From Pseudoalteromonas distincta (GTDB taxonomy: Bacteria > Pseudomonadota > Gammaproteobacteria > Enterobacterales > Alteromonadaceae), in the NCBI RefSeq assembly GCF_000814675.1, contig NZ_JWIG01000021.1, forward strand, positions 124,001-188,000: a stretch of 64,000 nt of DNA, given 5' to 3'. Positions 33,210 through 42,043 of the stretch are shown here, one piece after another. Numbering within the stretch: the stretch's first letter is position 1; each line of letters opens with the position of its first letter. A program made the translations under genes and the position numbers. The notes under the pieces were generated by a model. The model was given only the letters and a program-made list of their open reading frames with translations. It did not search any database and had not been told where the DNA came from.

Positions 33210-33411
33210 ACATCGCTTAATGGAACTTGAAGCCAAAGTGGCTTTTCAAGACGAAACGATTGAAGTCTTAAATGATGAAATAAAAGTGCACCAACAGCTG
33301 TTAGCAAAAATGAAACGCCAAACCGAGCTGCTAGCAGAGAAAATTAAAGAGTCGCAGTCATCATCGTCTATGATGTCTGAAGTACCTGAGCCACCTCCAC
33401 CGCATTACTAA
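33196..33411 (+). CDS. slyX: SlyX family protein
   Basis: A 71-residue coiled-coil protein of unknown function, conserved in gammaproteobacteria. The typical N-terminus (IEHRLMELEAKVAFQDETIE) and the proline-rich end EPPPPHY are visible. Heptad-like leucine spacing supports a coiled coil over residues 5-55. It overlaps the WD40 lipoprotein gene by 14 bases. In E. coli slyX lies near fkpA and yheV, and here both neighbour types are within 2 kb. Confidence 0.93.
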   Translation: MNTIEHRLMELEAKVAFQDETIEVLNDEIKVHQQLLAKMKRQTELLAEKIKESQSSSSMMSEVPEPPPPHY

Positions 33412-33433
33412 AACCGGTAAAAATTAGGCAATA

Positions 33434-33458
33434 AAAAACCGGGTTAGTCGCCCGGTTT
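33434..33458. terminator. Terminator hairpin between slyX and yheV
   Basis: AAACCGGG-ttagtcg-CCCGGTTT. It lies 22 bp after the slyX stop and overlaps the last codons and the stop codon of the convergent yheV gene; on the minus strand it is followed by TTTTTATT. Confidence 0.8.
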
Positions 33459-33647
33459 AAACACACCAATTACTTGTTCAAATTGGCGAGTAGACGCCTG
33501 AACAGCGTTATCGGGTTGCGCCATTTTATGACCACACTCAACACACTCTACTTTTTCAACATCATGTTCTCTGTATAGCATCATAGTATCCATGGCTTTG
33601 CAGTCAGGGCACGATGCACCAGCAATAAATCGCTTCTTTTGTCTCAC
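33444..33647 (-). CDS. yheV: YheV family putative zinc-ribbon protein
   Basis: A 67-residue protein with two CxxC pairs (CPDCKAMDTM and CVECGH) typical of a small zinc ribbon. It matches YheV (DUF2387) in length and in the N-terminal KKRFIAGASCPDC. Function unknown. The neighbourhood slyX-yheV-yheS is shared with E. coli, which supports the assignment. Its stop codon is inside the terminator hairpin. Confidence 0.9.
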   Translation of the reverse strand: MRQKKRFIAGASCPDCKAMDTMMLYREHDVEKVECVECGHKMAQPDNAVQASTRQFEQVIGVFKPGD

Positions 33648-33779
33648 AACATTTTTCCTGTGGTTTGAACTGCTGTCATTTTATCGTATAACTTCACTTG
33701 TTGATACGCTTGATAAGAGCATTAAGTTCTATGTTATGATAGCGCCAACTTAACAAGGGCACAGCAAAGTAACGCATTC

Positions 33780-35702
33780 ATGATCCAAATCTCAGAAATA
33801 GAACTACTTCGTGGCGGTAAAGCCTTATTAAAAAACGCATCAGCTACGTTATTTCCAGAACACAAAGTAGGCCTTGTTGGCGCTAATGGCTGTGGAAAAT
33901 CAACGTTATTTGGTTTACTAAAATCAGAACTACAACTAGATGCCGGTAACTGCAGCATTCCAAAAGATTGGTCTATCGCCTCTGTTAAGCAAGAGACACC
34001 TGCCCTTGAAATAAGCGCGATTGATTACGTACTTCAAGGCCACCCAGAATACTACGCAATGCGTATAGCACTGCGTGAGGCCGAGAAAAACAACGATGGC
34101 GACACACAAGCAAAAGTACATATTCAGCTTGAAAACATTAAAGGCTATAGCATTGAATCAACCGCAGGTGAGCTATTACACGGCTTAGGCTTTGCCAATA
34201 ACCTTATAGAAAATCCAGTAAGCTCGTTCTCTGGTGGTTGGCGTATGCGTTTAAACCTTGCCCAAGCATTAATACGCGACGCCGATTTACTATTACTCGA
34301 TGAGCCAACAAACCACCTTGATTTAGATGCCGTTTATTGGCTTGAACGCTTTTTGCGTGCTTATACCGGCACCCTTGTACTTATATCGCATGACCGTGAG
34401 TTTTTAGATGCGGTGGTTGATCAAATTTGGCATGTAGATAAGCAACTTATTAACGTGTACAAAGGTAACTACTCGCAGTTTGAGCGCCAAAAAGCTGAGC
34501 GCTTACTACAACAACAAGCAATGTTTGATAAGCAACAAGATCAAATTGCTCACCTTGAGCAGTTTATAACGCGCTTTAAAGCAAAAGCCAGTAAAGCTAA
34601 ACAAGCACAAAGCCGTGTGAAAGCGCTTGAACGCATGGAAAAACTAGCGCCAGCACATGCCGACTCGCCGTTTAACTTTGAGTTTGCAGAGCCAAAAGCA
34701 TTGCCAAACCCACTAATGACGATAGATAAAGCCAAAGCGGGTTATGGTGACGTCACTATTTTAAATAATATAGAGCTAAACCTTGTACCAGGCAGCCGAA
34801 TTGCTTTACTTGGTCGAAATGGCGCAGGTAAATCAACGTTAATTAAACTGCTTTCTGGTGATTTAGAGCCGCAAGCGGGCGAAGTTGTTCAGCATCACGG
34901 ATTAAATATTGGTTACTTTGCGCAGCATCAACTTGAATCTCTTGATTTAAAAGCCAGTGCAATAATGCATTTACAACGCCTCGACCCAAAAGCCACTGAG
35001 CAATCACTACGTGACTTTTTAGGTGGTTTTGCCTTTATTGGCGATAAAGCACTTGAGCCTGTAGCCCCGTTTTCGGGCGGCGAAAAAGCACGATTAGTGC
35101 TTGCCATGTTGGTATATCAAAAGCCAAACTTATTACTACTCGATGAGCCAACTAACCACCTTGATTTAGAAATGCGTCATGCACTTGTTATGGCACTACA
35201 AGGCTTTGAAGGCGCCATGGTTACCGTATCGCATGATCGCCATATGCTTAAAAACACTGCCGATGAGTTTTACTTAGTCGATGACGGCAAAGTAACCCAG
35301 TTTGGTTACGACTTAGACGCGTATTATCAATGGTTACTTAACGCGAATAAAGAAGCGGTTAAAGCGCAGCAAAGCGACGAGCCTAAAGCAAACCCGGGTG
35401 TTAACCGCAAAGAGCAAAAACGCTTAGAGGCTGAGTTTAGAAAGGCCACTCAGCCACTTAAAAAGCAAATTGAAAAGCTTGAAAAGCAACTCGATAAATT
35501 CACCGCGGAATTAAGTGAAGTGGAAGTGACCTTAGGTGATAACGAACTCTACAACGACGACAACAAAGCCAAGCTTAAAGAGTTATTAGCCAAGCAAGCA
35601 ACCCTTACGCCTAAACTTAACGACGTTGAAGAAGAGTTACTTATGGCACTTGAAGAAATGGAAGAAAAAGAGCAGGCATTCGCCGATGAACTTGCTCAAT
35701 AG
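33780..35702 (+). CDS. yheS: ABC-F family ATPase YheS
   Basis: Ribosome-associated ABC-F protein with two nucleotide-binding domains and no membrane part. First domain: Walker A GANGCGKST near residue 36, signature SGGWRMRLNLAQ, Walker B LLLLDEPTNHLDL. Second: GRNGAGKST near 345, signature FSGGEKARLVLAML, and again LLLLDEPTNHLDLE. The linker at about 230-300 is the helical P-site tRNA-interaction motif, and residues 535-640 form a C-terminal charged coiled coil. 640 residues versus 637 in E. coli. ABC-F proteins resolve stalled ribosomes. A TIGR02444-type gene overlaps its end. Confidence 0.94.
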   Translation: MIQISEIELLRGGKALLKNASATLFPEHKVGLVGANGCGKSTLFGLLKSELQLDAGNCSIPKDWSIASVKQETPALEISAIDYVLQGHPEYYAMRIALREAEKNNDGDTQAKVHIQLENIKGYSIESTAGELLHGLGFANNLIENPVSSFSGGWRMRLNLAQALIRDADLLLLDEPTNHLDLDAVYWLERFLRAYTGTLVLISHDREFLDAVVDQIWHVDKQLINVYKGNYSQFERQKAERLLQQQAMFDKQQDQIAHLEQFITRFKAKASKAKQAQSRVKALERMEKLAPAHADSPFNFEFAEPKALPNPLMTIDKAKAGYGDVTILNNIELNLVPGSRIALLGRNGAGKSTLIKLLSGDLEPQAGEVVQHHGLNIGYFAQHQLESLDLKASAIMHLQRLDPKATEQSLRDFLGGFAFIGDKALEPVAPFSGGEKARLVLAMLVYQKPNLLLLDEPTNHLDLEMRHALVMALQGFEGAMVTVSHDRHMLKNTADEFYLVDDGKVTQFGYDLDAYYQWLLNANKEAVKAQQSDEPKANPGVNRKEQKRLEAEFRKATQPLKKQIEKLEKQLDKFTAELSEVEVTLGDNELYNDDNKAKLKELLAKQATLTPKLNDVEEELLMALEEMEEKEQAFADELAQ

Positions 35703-36108
35703 CGACCATTTTTGGCAATTTGCGTGCACTTTGTACGCAAAGCCTGAGCAACAAACAACCTTGCTGGCACTACAAAACCAGCAAGGAAAAAACGTTAATT
35801 TATGCTTATTACTGCTTTATTTAGACTCATTAAATTTAAGTGTTAATACCCAACAGCTAAACGAGTTAATAAACGTAACTAGTGACTTTGATACTCATAC
35901 ATTACGACCCCTACGCGCCGCTCGTAGCTATTTAAAAGCTAACCAGAATGCGATAAGTAATTACGCCACAATACGTGCAGAGTTGCTAAGCGCTGAGCTG
36001 AAGCTTGAAAAACAACAGCAACATATGTTGATTGAAACAGTAAATGAGCTTGAATTAGTCAAACTTTCAGAGCCAAACAACATTGAGCTATATGTGAAAG
36101 CCACTTAG
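35686..36108 (+). CDS. TIGR02444-type protein of unknown function
   Basis: A 140-residue, mainly helical soluble protein starting MNLLNSDHFWQFACTLYA, the N-terminus I associate with the TIGR02444 family often found beside yheS in marine gammaproteobacteria. No catalytic motif is seen. ATG 35686 overlaps the yheS stop by 17 bases and has GAGCAGG before it; a longer in-frame start inside yheS (35626) is unlikely. Operon partner of yheS, so a translation-related role is possible but unproven. Confidence 0.8.
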   Translation: MNLLNSDHFWQFACTLYAKPEQQTTLLALQNQQGKNVNLCLLLLYLDSLNLSVNTQQLNELINVTSDFDTHTLRPLRAARSYLKANQNAISNYATIRAELLSAELKLEKQQQHMLIETVNELELVKLSEPNNIELYVKAT

Positions 36109-36122
36109 GGTATTAGTTTTTA

Positions 36123-36365
36123 TACCCTCCTCCACTTCTTATTTTCTTTGTGCACAAAACCTTCAAGTAATTTACTCACAAAGAGGTTAAGAGGCGCTTC
36201 GCTTTTAGAGGAAAACAAAATAACTTAGATATAAATATTGAGCAGTTTGTTGCTCTACCCTCATTTACTTCTCATTCTTTTCTCTTTGTGCAAAAAATCT
36301 TTAAGTGGTTTACTCAAAAAAGTTTAAAGCGCTACGCTTTTAGGTAAAGTGAAAAACTCTCTTAG
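36123..36365. repeat. Two degenerate ~108-bp direct repeats
   Basis: Copy 1 (36123-36228) and copy 2 (36256-36365) share the order TACCCTC..TTACTTCT..TTTCTTTGTGC, AA.CTT.AAGT..TTTACTCA, AGCGCT(T/A)CGCTTTTAG and a final AACT..CTTAG, separated by 27 bp. They are non-coding and contain the short hairpin AAAGCGCTACGCTTT (copy 2). The elements look like old copies of a dispersed intergenic repeat. Confidence 0.65.
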
Positions 36366-36399
36366 CTCTCAGTGGTAATAACTTACCAACCCTTAAAAC

Positions 36400-36413
36400 A
36401 TGATCTAAATCAA
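36400..36413. promoter_or_regulatory. FNR-type site, distal
   Basis: ATGATCTAAATCAA matches the FNR consensus TTGAT-N4-ATCAA at 9 of 10 positions. Its centre lies exactly 50 bp upstream of the centre of the proximal site. Confidence 0.65.
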
Positions 36414-36449
36414 CTTAGCGTCACTCCTATAGCTGCTTAGAAAAATAAC

Positions 36450-36491
36450 TTGATCTCGATCACGTTGCGACCTGCAAACACAGCCTATGAT
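36450..36491 (+). promoter_or_regulatory. Class II FNR-type promoter of the microprotein gene
   Basis: TTGATCTCGATCAC (36450-36463) matches the FNR consensus at 9 of 10 positions. TATGAT at 36486-36491 is a good -10. With a start at about 36498 the FNR dyad is centred at -41.5, the standard class II activation distance, and there is no normal -35. The gene start follows at 36521. Confidence 0.68.
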
Positions 36492-36520
36492 TAACCCATC
36501 AACAACGAGGGGAGCAACTC

Positions 36521-36667
36521 ATGAACGTATTCTTTAGAGACTTTTTTACAGATCCAGTTTTATTTATGTCTTTTGGGTTTTTAACCATAGTTGTTTCTTT
36601 GTGTATCTTTTTTGCTTTTTTCTTTTTGAAAAAAATACATGACGCAGAAATTCCCGAACAAAATTAA
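36521..36667 (+). CDS. DUF3149-like single-span membrane microprotein
   Basis: A 48-residue protein: MNVFFRDFFTDPVLF, then one hydrophobic helix at about residues 15-36 (MSFGFLTIVVSLCIFFAFFF) and a charged C-terminus KKIHDAEIPEQN. Size and pattern match the DUF3149 family of small membrane proteins in Vibrio and Shewanella relatives, whose function I do not know. A very strong Shine-Dalgarno (GAGGGGAG) lies 6-8 nt before the ATG and a terminator follows at 36680. An FNR-type class II promoter lies in front, so it is probably induced at low oxygen. Confidence 0.82.
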   Translation: MNVFFRDFFTDPVLFMSFGFLTIVVSLCIFFAFFFLKKIHDAEIPEQN

Positions 36668-36679
36668 GCACGACGCACT

Positions 36680-36716
36680 AAAGCGCCTTATTAGTTTACT
36701 AGTTAGGCGCTTTTTA
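36680..36716 (+). terminator. Terminator after the DUF3149-like gene
   Basis: AAAGCGCCT(t)A...TAGGCGCTTTTTATTTT: an 8-10 bp stem with a loop of about 15 nt and a T-rich tail, 13 bp after the stop codon. Confidence 0.8.
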
Positions 36717-36779
36717 TTTTCTGAAGCGAAAAATTTGATACACTAGCTTTTCGTTTAATACAAAGTGCGTAGTACAAAC

Positions 36780-37766
36780 ATGATCTCTCAGTTCAAACCA
36801 GCATGGTGGATGACCAATCGTCACGTTCAGACCATAATGCCGCGTTTTTTCCGCCCATTTCACAATACGTCCTACGAACTTGAGCAACTTGATACACCTG
36901 ATGGTGACTTTATTGAGCTTGCATGGTCACTTCCACATAATGAAACCGCACCACTTGCTGTTGTTTTGCACGGACTCGAAGGCAATATAAATAGCTTTTA
37001 TGCCAAAGGCATGATGAAGGCGTTAAAAAAACAAGGTTATGCAGTTGTGCTTATGCACTTTAGAAATTGCTCAACCGAAGTAAATCGCCTACCACGTGCT
37101 TATCACAGCGGTGACACCGCCGATTTAGCTTTTTTTATAAATCACTTAAAGCTACAATTTCCTAAGCGCACTATGGTAGCTGTTGGTTTTTCATTGGGCG
37201 GTAACGTACTTGCCAAATACTTAGGTGAAGAACGCGAAAAATGCCCATTAAGTGCAGCTGCGGTGGTATCTGCTCCTTATGATTTGTCGTCATCGAGCGA
37301 TGTTATTCGTAAAAGCTTAGGTAAAATTTACCAAAAATATCTGCTCGATCGGATGAAAAAATCTATGCAGCGAAAGCTGCCACAAATTAAGCAGCAAATT
37401 TCATTAACGCCAAAACAGTTAATGAAAATTGACGATTTATTAGAGTTTGATAATCAGTTAACAGCCCCTCTACATGGTTTTGAAAACGCACACGATTACT
37501 ACCGTAAAGCCAGTGCTATGCCGTACTTGAAAGATATCGCTGTGCCCACACTTATTATTCATTCCAAAGACGACCCTATGCTCTCAATTAAAGCCGTACC
37601 GAGTAGGCAAGACGTAAGTGAGCATGTTACGCTGCGCATCTCTGACAAGGGCGGGCATGTTGGTTTTATTAGCGGTAAAAATCCGTTTAAACCTATATTT
37701 TGGTTAGAAAAAGTCGTCCCTCATTATTTTAGCCAGCACGTATCAAATAAAGCGAGTAACAAGTAG
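36780..37766 (+). CDS. yheT: YheT family alpha/beta hydrolase
   Basis: Predicted hydrolase of the ABHD1/3-type (UPF0017). N-terminal [21 protein letters not shown] is the family signature. The nucleophile elbow is [15 protein letters not shown] near residue 140, with the acid in HSKDDPM and the histidine in DKGGHVGFI. 328 residues (340 in E. coli). The start ATG 36780 is preferred over GTG 36765. Only 2 bp separate it from yheU, an arrangement also seen in E. coli (yheS-yheT-yheU), so these are co-transcribed. Substrate unknown. Confidence 0.94.
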   Translation: MISQFKPAWWMTNRHVQTIMPRFFRPFHNTSYELEQLDTPDGDFIELAWSLPHNETAPLAVVLHGLEGNINSFYAKGMMKALKKQGYAVVLMHFRNCSTEVNRLPRAYHSGDTADLAFFINHLKLQFPKRTMVAVGFSLGGNVLAKYLGEEREKCPLSAAAVVSAPYDLSSSSDVIRKSLGKIYQKYLLDRMKKSMQRKLPQIKQQISLTPKQLMKIDDLLEFDNQLTAPLHGFENAHDYYRKASAMPYLKDIAVPTLIIHSKDDPMLSIKAVPSRQDVSEHVTLRISDKGGHVGFISGKNPFKPIFWLEKVVPHYFSQHVSNKASNK

Positions 37767-37768
37767 TA

Positions 37769-38023
37769 ATGATTATCCCTTTTGAACAACTCGATCAAGA
37801 CACTCTTTATAACTTAATCGAAAGCTACGTATTACGCGAAGGTACCGATTATGGTGAAGTAGAGGCAAGCATCGAATCTAAAGTAAGCCAAGTAAAGCTG
37901 CAGCTTAAAAATGGCGAAGCGATGGTGTTTTTCTCAGAATTACACGAGTCTGTAACTATAATTTCAAAAGGCGAATTTAAAGCCCTGCAAAGTGAAGAGC
38001 ATCAAGCACAGTCGTTTGATTAA
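37769..38023 (+). CDS. yheU: YheU family protein (UPF0270)
   Basis: An 84-residue acidic protein with the family start [29 protein letters not shown] (only the first part is diagnostic) and a C-terminal variable tail. Function unknown. It starts 2 bp after yheT, which gives translational coupling. Confidence 0.93.
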   Translation: MIIPFEQLDQDTLYNLIESYVLREGTDYGEVEASIESKVSQVKLQLKNGEAMVFFSELHESVTIISKGEFKALQSEEHQAQSFD

Positions 38024-38087
38024 GGCGTAGTACTTGTAACTTTTGAATTGAACGTACACAATGGCTTTTTACCCAAAGAGCCAAAAC

Positions 38088-39284
38088 ATGATAAAACTCA
38101 GCACTCTAGTGGTAGCCATATCACTAGCTTTAACTAGCCAAGCCCAAGCAGAACAAACAATAACAGCATCTGACAAGGCAATTAAACTCGCTAAAGATAC
38201 CATCATAATTGATACCCATATTGACGTACCTTATCGAATTCACGAAAGCTGGGTTGATGTAACCCAAGCAACTAGTGATGGCGATTTTGACTATCCTCGC
38301 GCTGTAAAAGGCGGTTTAAACGCCCCATTTATGTCGATTTATATTCCTGCGCATTTAGAGTTTGAAGGTAAAGGAAAAAGCTACCAGCTAGCCAATCAAA
38401 TGATTGATAGTATGGAAGCCATAGTCCAGCGCGCACCCGATAAGTTTGCTATTGCTAGCTCAAGCACTGATATTAAAGAGCAATTTAAACAAGGTAAGCT
38501 GTCTATAGCCATGGGTATGGAAAATGGCTCTCCAATCGAAGGTGATATGAAAAACCTTCAGCACTTTTACGACCGCGGCATTCGTTACATCACGCTAGCG
38601 CACTCTCAAAGCAACCATATTTCGGATTCGTCTTACGATATACGCCGTAAATGGAAAGGCTTAAGCCCATTTGGTAAAAAGCTTGTCACTGAAATGAATA
38701 ATATAGGCATGCTAATTGACGTATCGCATATTTCTGATGATGCGTTTTATCAGGTTATGGAGCTTTCTAAAACACCAGTAATTGCCTCTCATTCATCACT
38801 TCGTAAATACACGCCTGGCTTTGAGCGTAATATGAATGACGATATGTTATTAGCACTTAAAGAAAATGGCGGCGTTATTCAAATCAACTTTGGATCAAGC
38901 TTTGTTACCGCTAAAGCAGGTAGTTGGGGCAAGCAATTAAAAAGTACAAAAGAGTCAGCTAAAAAAGAAGGCACTAAGTTAAGTAAAGATTTTGATGCTG
39001 CGTACCGTGCTAAAAATCCGTATCCATTTGCAAGTCTTGAGCAAGTACTTGACCATATTGATCACGTAGTTGAGCTAATTGGTATTGATTATGTAGGTAT
39101 TGGCTCTGATTATGATGGAGTTGGCGATTCATTACCTATCGGCTTGAAAGATGTATCTAGCTACCCAAATCTTGTCCAAGGTTTAATGGATAGAGATTAC
39201 AGCGACAAAGATATTAAAAAGATTCTTAGCGGTAATTTATTAAGAGTTTTAAAACAAGCTGAAGAGTATGCTAAAAAGCATTAA
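38088..39284 (+). CDS. Membrane dipeptidase, peptidase family M19
   Basis: Zinc dipeptidase of the renal dipeptidase family; exported. Residues 1-22 form a signal peptide (MIKLSTLVVAISLALTSQAQA, cut after AQA). Metal ligands are seen in IDTHIDVPYR (HxD near residue 44), MGMENGSPIEG (Glu), and the histidines in IDVSHISD and IASHSSLR. The C-terminal barrel segment IGSDYDGVGD is also typical. ATG 38088 is chosen because AAAGAG precedes it and the signal peptide starts there; ATG 38061 would add nine residues. 398 residues. Probably degrades dipeptides in the periplasm. Confidence 0.93.
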   Translation: MIKLSTLVVAISLALTSQAQAEQTITASDKAIKLAKDTIIIDTHIDVPYRIHESWVDVTQATSDGDFDYPRAVKGGLNAPFMSIYIPAHLEFEGKGKSYQLANQMIDSMEAIVQRAPDKFAIASSSTDIKEQFKQGKLSIAMGMENGSPIEGDMKNLQHFYDRGIRYITLAHSQSNHISDSSYDIRRKWKGLSPFGKKLVTEMNNIGMLIDVSHISDDAFYQVMELSKTPVIASHSSLRKYTPGFERNMNDDMLLALKENGGVIQINFGSSFVTAKAGSWGKQLKSTKESAKKEGTKLSKDFDAAYRAKNPYPFASLEQVLDHIDHVVELIGIDYVGIGSDYDGVGDSLPIGLKDVSSYPNLVQGLMDRDYSDKDIKKILSGNLLRVLKQAEEYAKKH

Positions 39285-39338
39285 ACTGTCAGCGGTGTAA
39301 TTTACTGGTATATAAGCGTAGAAAACCCTGCGCTTATA

Positions 39339-39857
39339 TTAATAATGGTGAGATTTAAGCTTTGCTAGAACACAATCAATGATTGTATTTATATATCTAT
39401 TTATTTCTTCTTCTTCTTTTGAGCTTTCTTCTAAAGTTCGTGCGTTTTCATAATGTTTACGCAACTCTTTCGGATTATATTTAAATCCATCAATTTTCGA
39501 ATGAGAATTTGGCCCACAACGCAAATATTTGCAAATATTGACTAACTTTTCTGACTCCTCTTCATTTAAAAAGTTATTACATCTAGCGCTATCTATAATA
39601 AATAAAAGTAAATAATCATGCTCTTTGGATATTATTTTAGAGAATAAAAAGTTACACCAAAGATTACCGCTGCCATCATTATCTTTGCCATTTTGCATAA
39701 GATCTTTCAATTCATATAACCTTAAAGAAAGATTTCCTGTTAATTGAAATTTGGCAAAGTTATTGGATTCTTTTGCTATCAGATAAGTAATAAAAGCAAT
39801 AACTGCAGTAATTCCAGCTATAATTAACGTAAGAAGATCAGCAATACTTAATTCCAT
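39339..39857 (-). CDS. AT-rich orphan membrane-anchored protein
   Basis: I do not recognise this protein. From ATG 39857 it has 172 residues: one N-terminal transmembrane helix (residues about 5-28, LTLIIAGITAVIAFITYLIA) followed by a soluble, charged helical domain with several cysteines and a Glu-rich part (EESSKEEEEINRY). A longer form from TTG 39965 would add 36 residues with a second hydrophobic segment. AGAGGG before 39857 favours the shorter form. The gene is clearly more AT-rich than its neighbours and uses many AAA, ATT, TTA and AAT codons, which suggests acquisition. Layout recalls small membrane-tethered proteins of unknown function found in accessory islands. Confidence 0.65.
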   Translation of the reverse strand: MELSIADLLTLIIAGITAVIAFITYLIAKESNNFAKFQLTGNLSLRLYELKDLMQNGKDNDGSGNLWCNFLFSKIISKEHDYLLLFIIDSARCNNFLNEEESEKLVNICKYLRCGPNSHSKIDGFKYNPKELRKHYENARTLEESSKEEEEINRYINTIIDCVLAKLKSHHY

Positions 39858-40143
39858 ATAAACCCTCTGTAAAATCGGTAAATAAATTAATATAAAAAAC
39901 AGTGATAAGTCCCAGACAGGATATCTCTTATCTATTTTTTCAAAATAGTTAAAAAAAGGGTCCAAATTAATTCCTTTTTATTTTATTGACACAGCTTTAC
40001 TCTAAAAGCTTTTTTAGGATGCCCAAAGCCGCCTTATTTGGCAAATAATACCACAAAGAACATTCCCTCGGGTTTCGTAAAACTCAACCCAAGCTACGGC
40101 AATAATTCTATACCTAGGAGCAAATCACTTTTCTTCAGGCATT

Positions 40144-40170
40144 AAAAAAGGCCACCTGGGTGACCTTTTT
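40144..40170 (-). terminator. Terminator of the tufB operon
   Basis: On the minus strand AAAAAGGTCACC-ca-GGTGGCC is followed by TTTTTT, 26 bp after the tuf stop; the stem has seven pairs including one G-T plus the A/T extension. Confidence 0.92.
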
Positions 40171-40196
40171 CTAACAATTAACTTAAAAGTTAATTA

Positions 40197-41381
40197 TTAC
40201 TCTACGATAGTTGCTACAACACCAGCACCTACAGTACGACCACCTTCACGGATAGCAAAACGAAGACCTTCATCCATCGCGATTGGTGCGATTAGAGTTA
40301 CTGTCATCTTGATGTTATCACCAGGCATTACCATTTCTACGCCTTCTGGTAACTGTACGTCACCAGTTACGTCAGTTGTACGGAAGTAGAACTGTGGACG
40401 GTAACCTTTGAAGAATGGAGTATGACGACCACCTTCATCTTTAGAAAGTACGTATACTTCTGAAGTGAATGTAGTATGTGGGTTGATTGAACCAGGCTTA
40501 GCTAGTACTTGACCACGTTCAACGTCTTCACGCTTAGTACCACGTAGAAGTGCACCAATGTTCTCACCAGCACGACCTTCGTCAAGAAGCTTACGGAACA
40601 TTTCAACACCAGTACAAGTAGACTTAGTAGTCTCTCTGATACCAACGATTTCAACTTCGTCATTTACGTTGATGATACCAGCTTCAACACGACCAGTTAC
40701 AACAGTACCACGGCCTTGGATTGAGAAAACGTCTTCGATAGGCATGATGAATGGCTTATCGATGTCACGCTCTGGCTCTGGGATGTAAGAATCAAGTGCA
40801 TTTGCAAGCTCAACAATCTTATCTTCCCACTCTTTCTCGCCTTCTAACGCTTTAAGCGCAGAACCAGCGATTAGAGGTAAGTCATCACCTGGGAAATCGT
40901 ATTCAGAAAGAAGTTCACGAACTTCCATTTCTACTAGTTCAAGTAGCTCTTCGTCATCAACCATGTCACATTTGTTCATGAACACAACGATGTAAGGAAC
41001 GCCAACTTGACGAGAAAGAAGGATGTGCTCACGTGTTTGTGGCATAGGGCCATCTGTCGCAGCAACTACTAAGATCGCGCCATCCATTTGAGCAGCACCA
41101 GTGATCATGTTTTTAACATAATCGGCGTGACCAGGACAATCTACGTGTGCGTAGTGACGTGTAGGAGTATCGTATTCAACGTGAGACGTTGAAATAGTGA
41201 TACCACGTTCGCGCTCTTCTGGAGCGTTGTCGATTGATGCGAAATCTTTAGCAACACCGCCGTATACTTTTGCAAGTACGTTAGTGATTGCTGCAGTTAG
41301 TGTAGTTTTACCGTGGTCAACGTGGCCGATTGTACCAACGTTTACGTGCGGTTTTACGCGTTCAAACTTTTCTTTTGCCAT
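40197..41381 (-). CDS. tuf: Translation elongation factor Tu
   Basis: GTPase that brings aminoacyl-tRNA to the ribosome. The G motifs are GHVDHGKT (G1), the effector [12 protein letters not shown] (G3), NKCDMVDD (G4) and GSALKAL (G5). 394 residues, same as E. coli EF-Tu. It lies about 130 bp after four tRNA genes in the order thrU-tyrU-glyT-thrT, so it corresponds to tufB of E. coli. Codon use is strongly biased to optimal codons, as expected for a very highly expressed gene. Confidence 0.99.
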   Translation of the reverse strand: MAKEKFERVKPHVNVGTIGHVDHGKTTLTAAITNVLAKVYGGVAKDFASIDNAPEERERGITISTSHVEYDTPTRHYAHVDCPGHADYVKNMITGAAQMDGAILVVAATDGPMPQTREHILLSRQVGVPYIVVFMNKCDMVDDEELLELVEMEVRELLSEYDFPGDDLPLIAGSALKALEGEKEWEDKIVELANALDSYIPEPERDIDKPFIMPIEDVFSIQGRGTVVTGRVEAGIINVNDEVEIVGIRETTKSTCTGVEMFRKLLDEGRAGENIGALLRGTKREDVERGQVLAKPGSINPHTTFTSEVYVLSKDEGGRHTPFFKGYRPQFYFRTTDVTGDVQLPEGVEMVMPGDNIKMTVTLIAPIAMDEGLRFAIREGGRTVGAGVVATIVE

Positions 41382-41510
41382 GACGGAACCTATCAGTTTT
41401 GTGTATCTAAATTACATATGAAAATAATCCACCAAAGGTAGATTAAGTTAATCTTTTTCAAATAGTATTTTCTGACAGATAAAGGAAGTAATCAAGGAGA
41501 TTCTTAGGAC

Positions 41511-41586
41511 TGGTGCTGATAGGCAGAGTCGAACTGCCGACCTCACCCTTACCAAGGGTGCGCTCTACCAACTGAGCTATATCAGC
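41511..41586 (-). tRNA. thrT: tRNA-Thr (GGT)
   Basis: 76 nt with encoded CCA. Acceptor GCTGATA pairs with TATCAGC, the anticodon loop CTTGGTA reads GGT, and TTCGA of the T arm is present. Fourth tRNA of the tufB operon, same position as E. coli thrT. Confidence 0.97.
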
Positions 41587-41597
41587 AACACAAGAAC

Positions 41598-41672
<75 letters not shown>

Positions 41673-41716
41673 ATAAAAATCTGTTCTTAAACTACCTCTA
41701 ACCGTCAAGAATAAAG

Positions 41717-41802
41717 TGGTGGAGGGAGCTGGATTCGAACCAGCGAAGGCTGAGCCGTCAGATTTACAGTCTGATCCCTTTGGCCGCTCGGGAACCCCTC
41801 CA
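41717..41802 (-). tRNA. tyrU: tRNA-Tyr (GTA)
   Basis: 86 nt with encoded CCA and a long variable arm, as expected for bacterial tRNA-Tyr. Anticodon GTA in CTGTAAA; acceptor GGAGGGG/CTCCACC region is intact. Second tRNA of the operon. Confidence 0.96.
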
Positions 41803-41841
41803 CGATAATTCTCTACTAATTCACTTCCGGTAAAAGGAAAG

Positions 41842-41917
<76 letters not shown>

Positions 41918-41938
41918 ACTGCTTTAGTACGGGGCGAG

Positions 41939-41967
41939 ATATTAGAGTAAGGTTTATTGGGATGCAA
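41939..41967 (-). promoter_or_regulatory. tRNA-tufB promoter with GC-rich discriminator
   Basis: On the minus strand TTGCAT (-35), 17 bp, TAATAT (-10), then the GC-rich discriminator CTCGCCCCG before thrU. A strong sigma70 promoter followed by such a discriminator is typical of stringently controlled stable RNA promoters. Confidence 0.83.
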
Positions 41968-42043
41968 CTATAAAATTAAAAAAAGTGTAAATTTTTAGTT
42001 TAAATGCTCAATATTCACGCGAAAACACGTTTTTTGCACTTTT

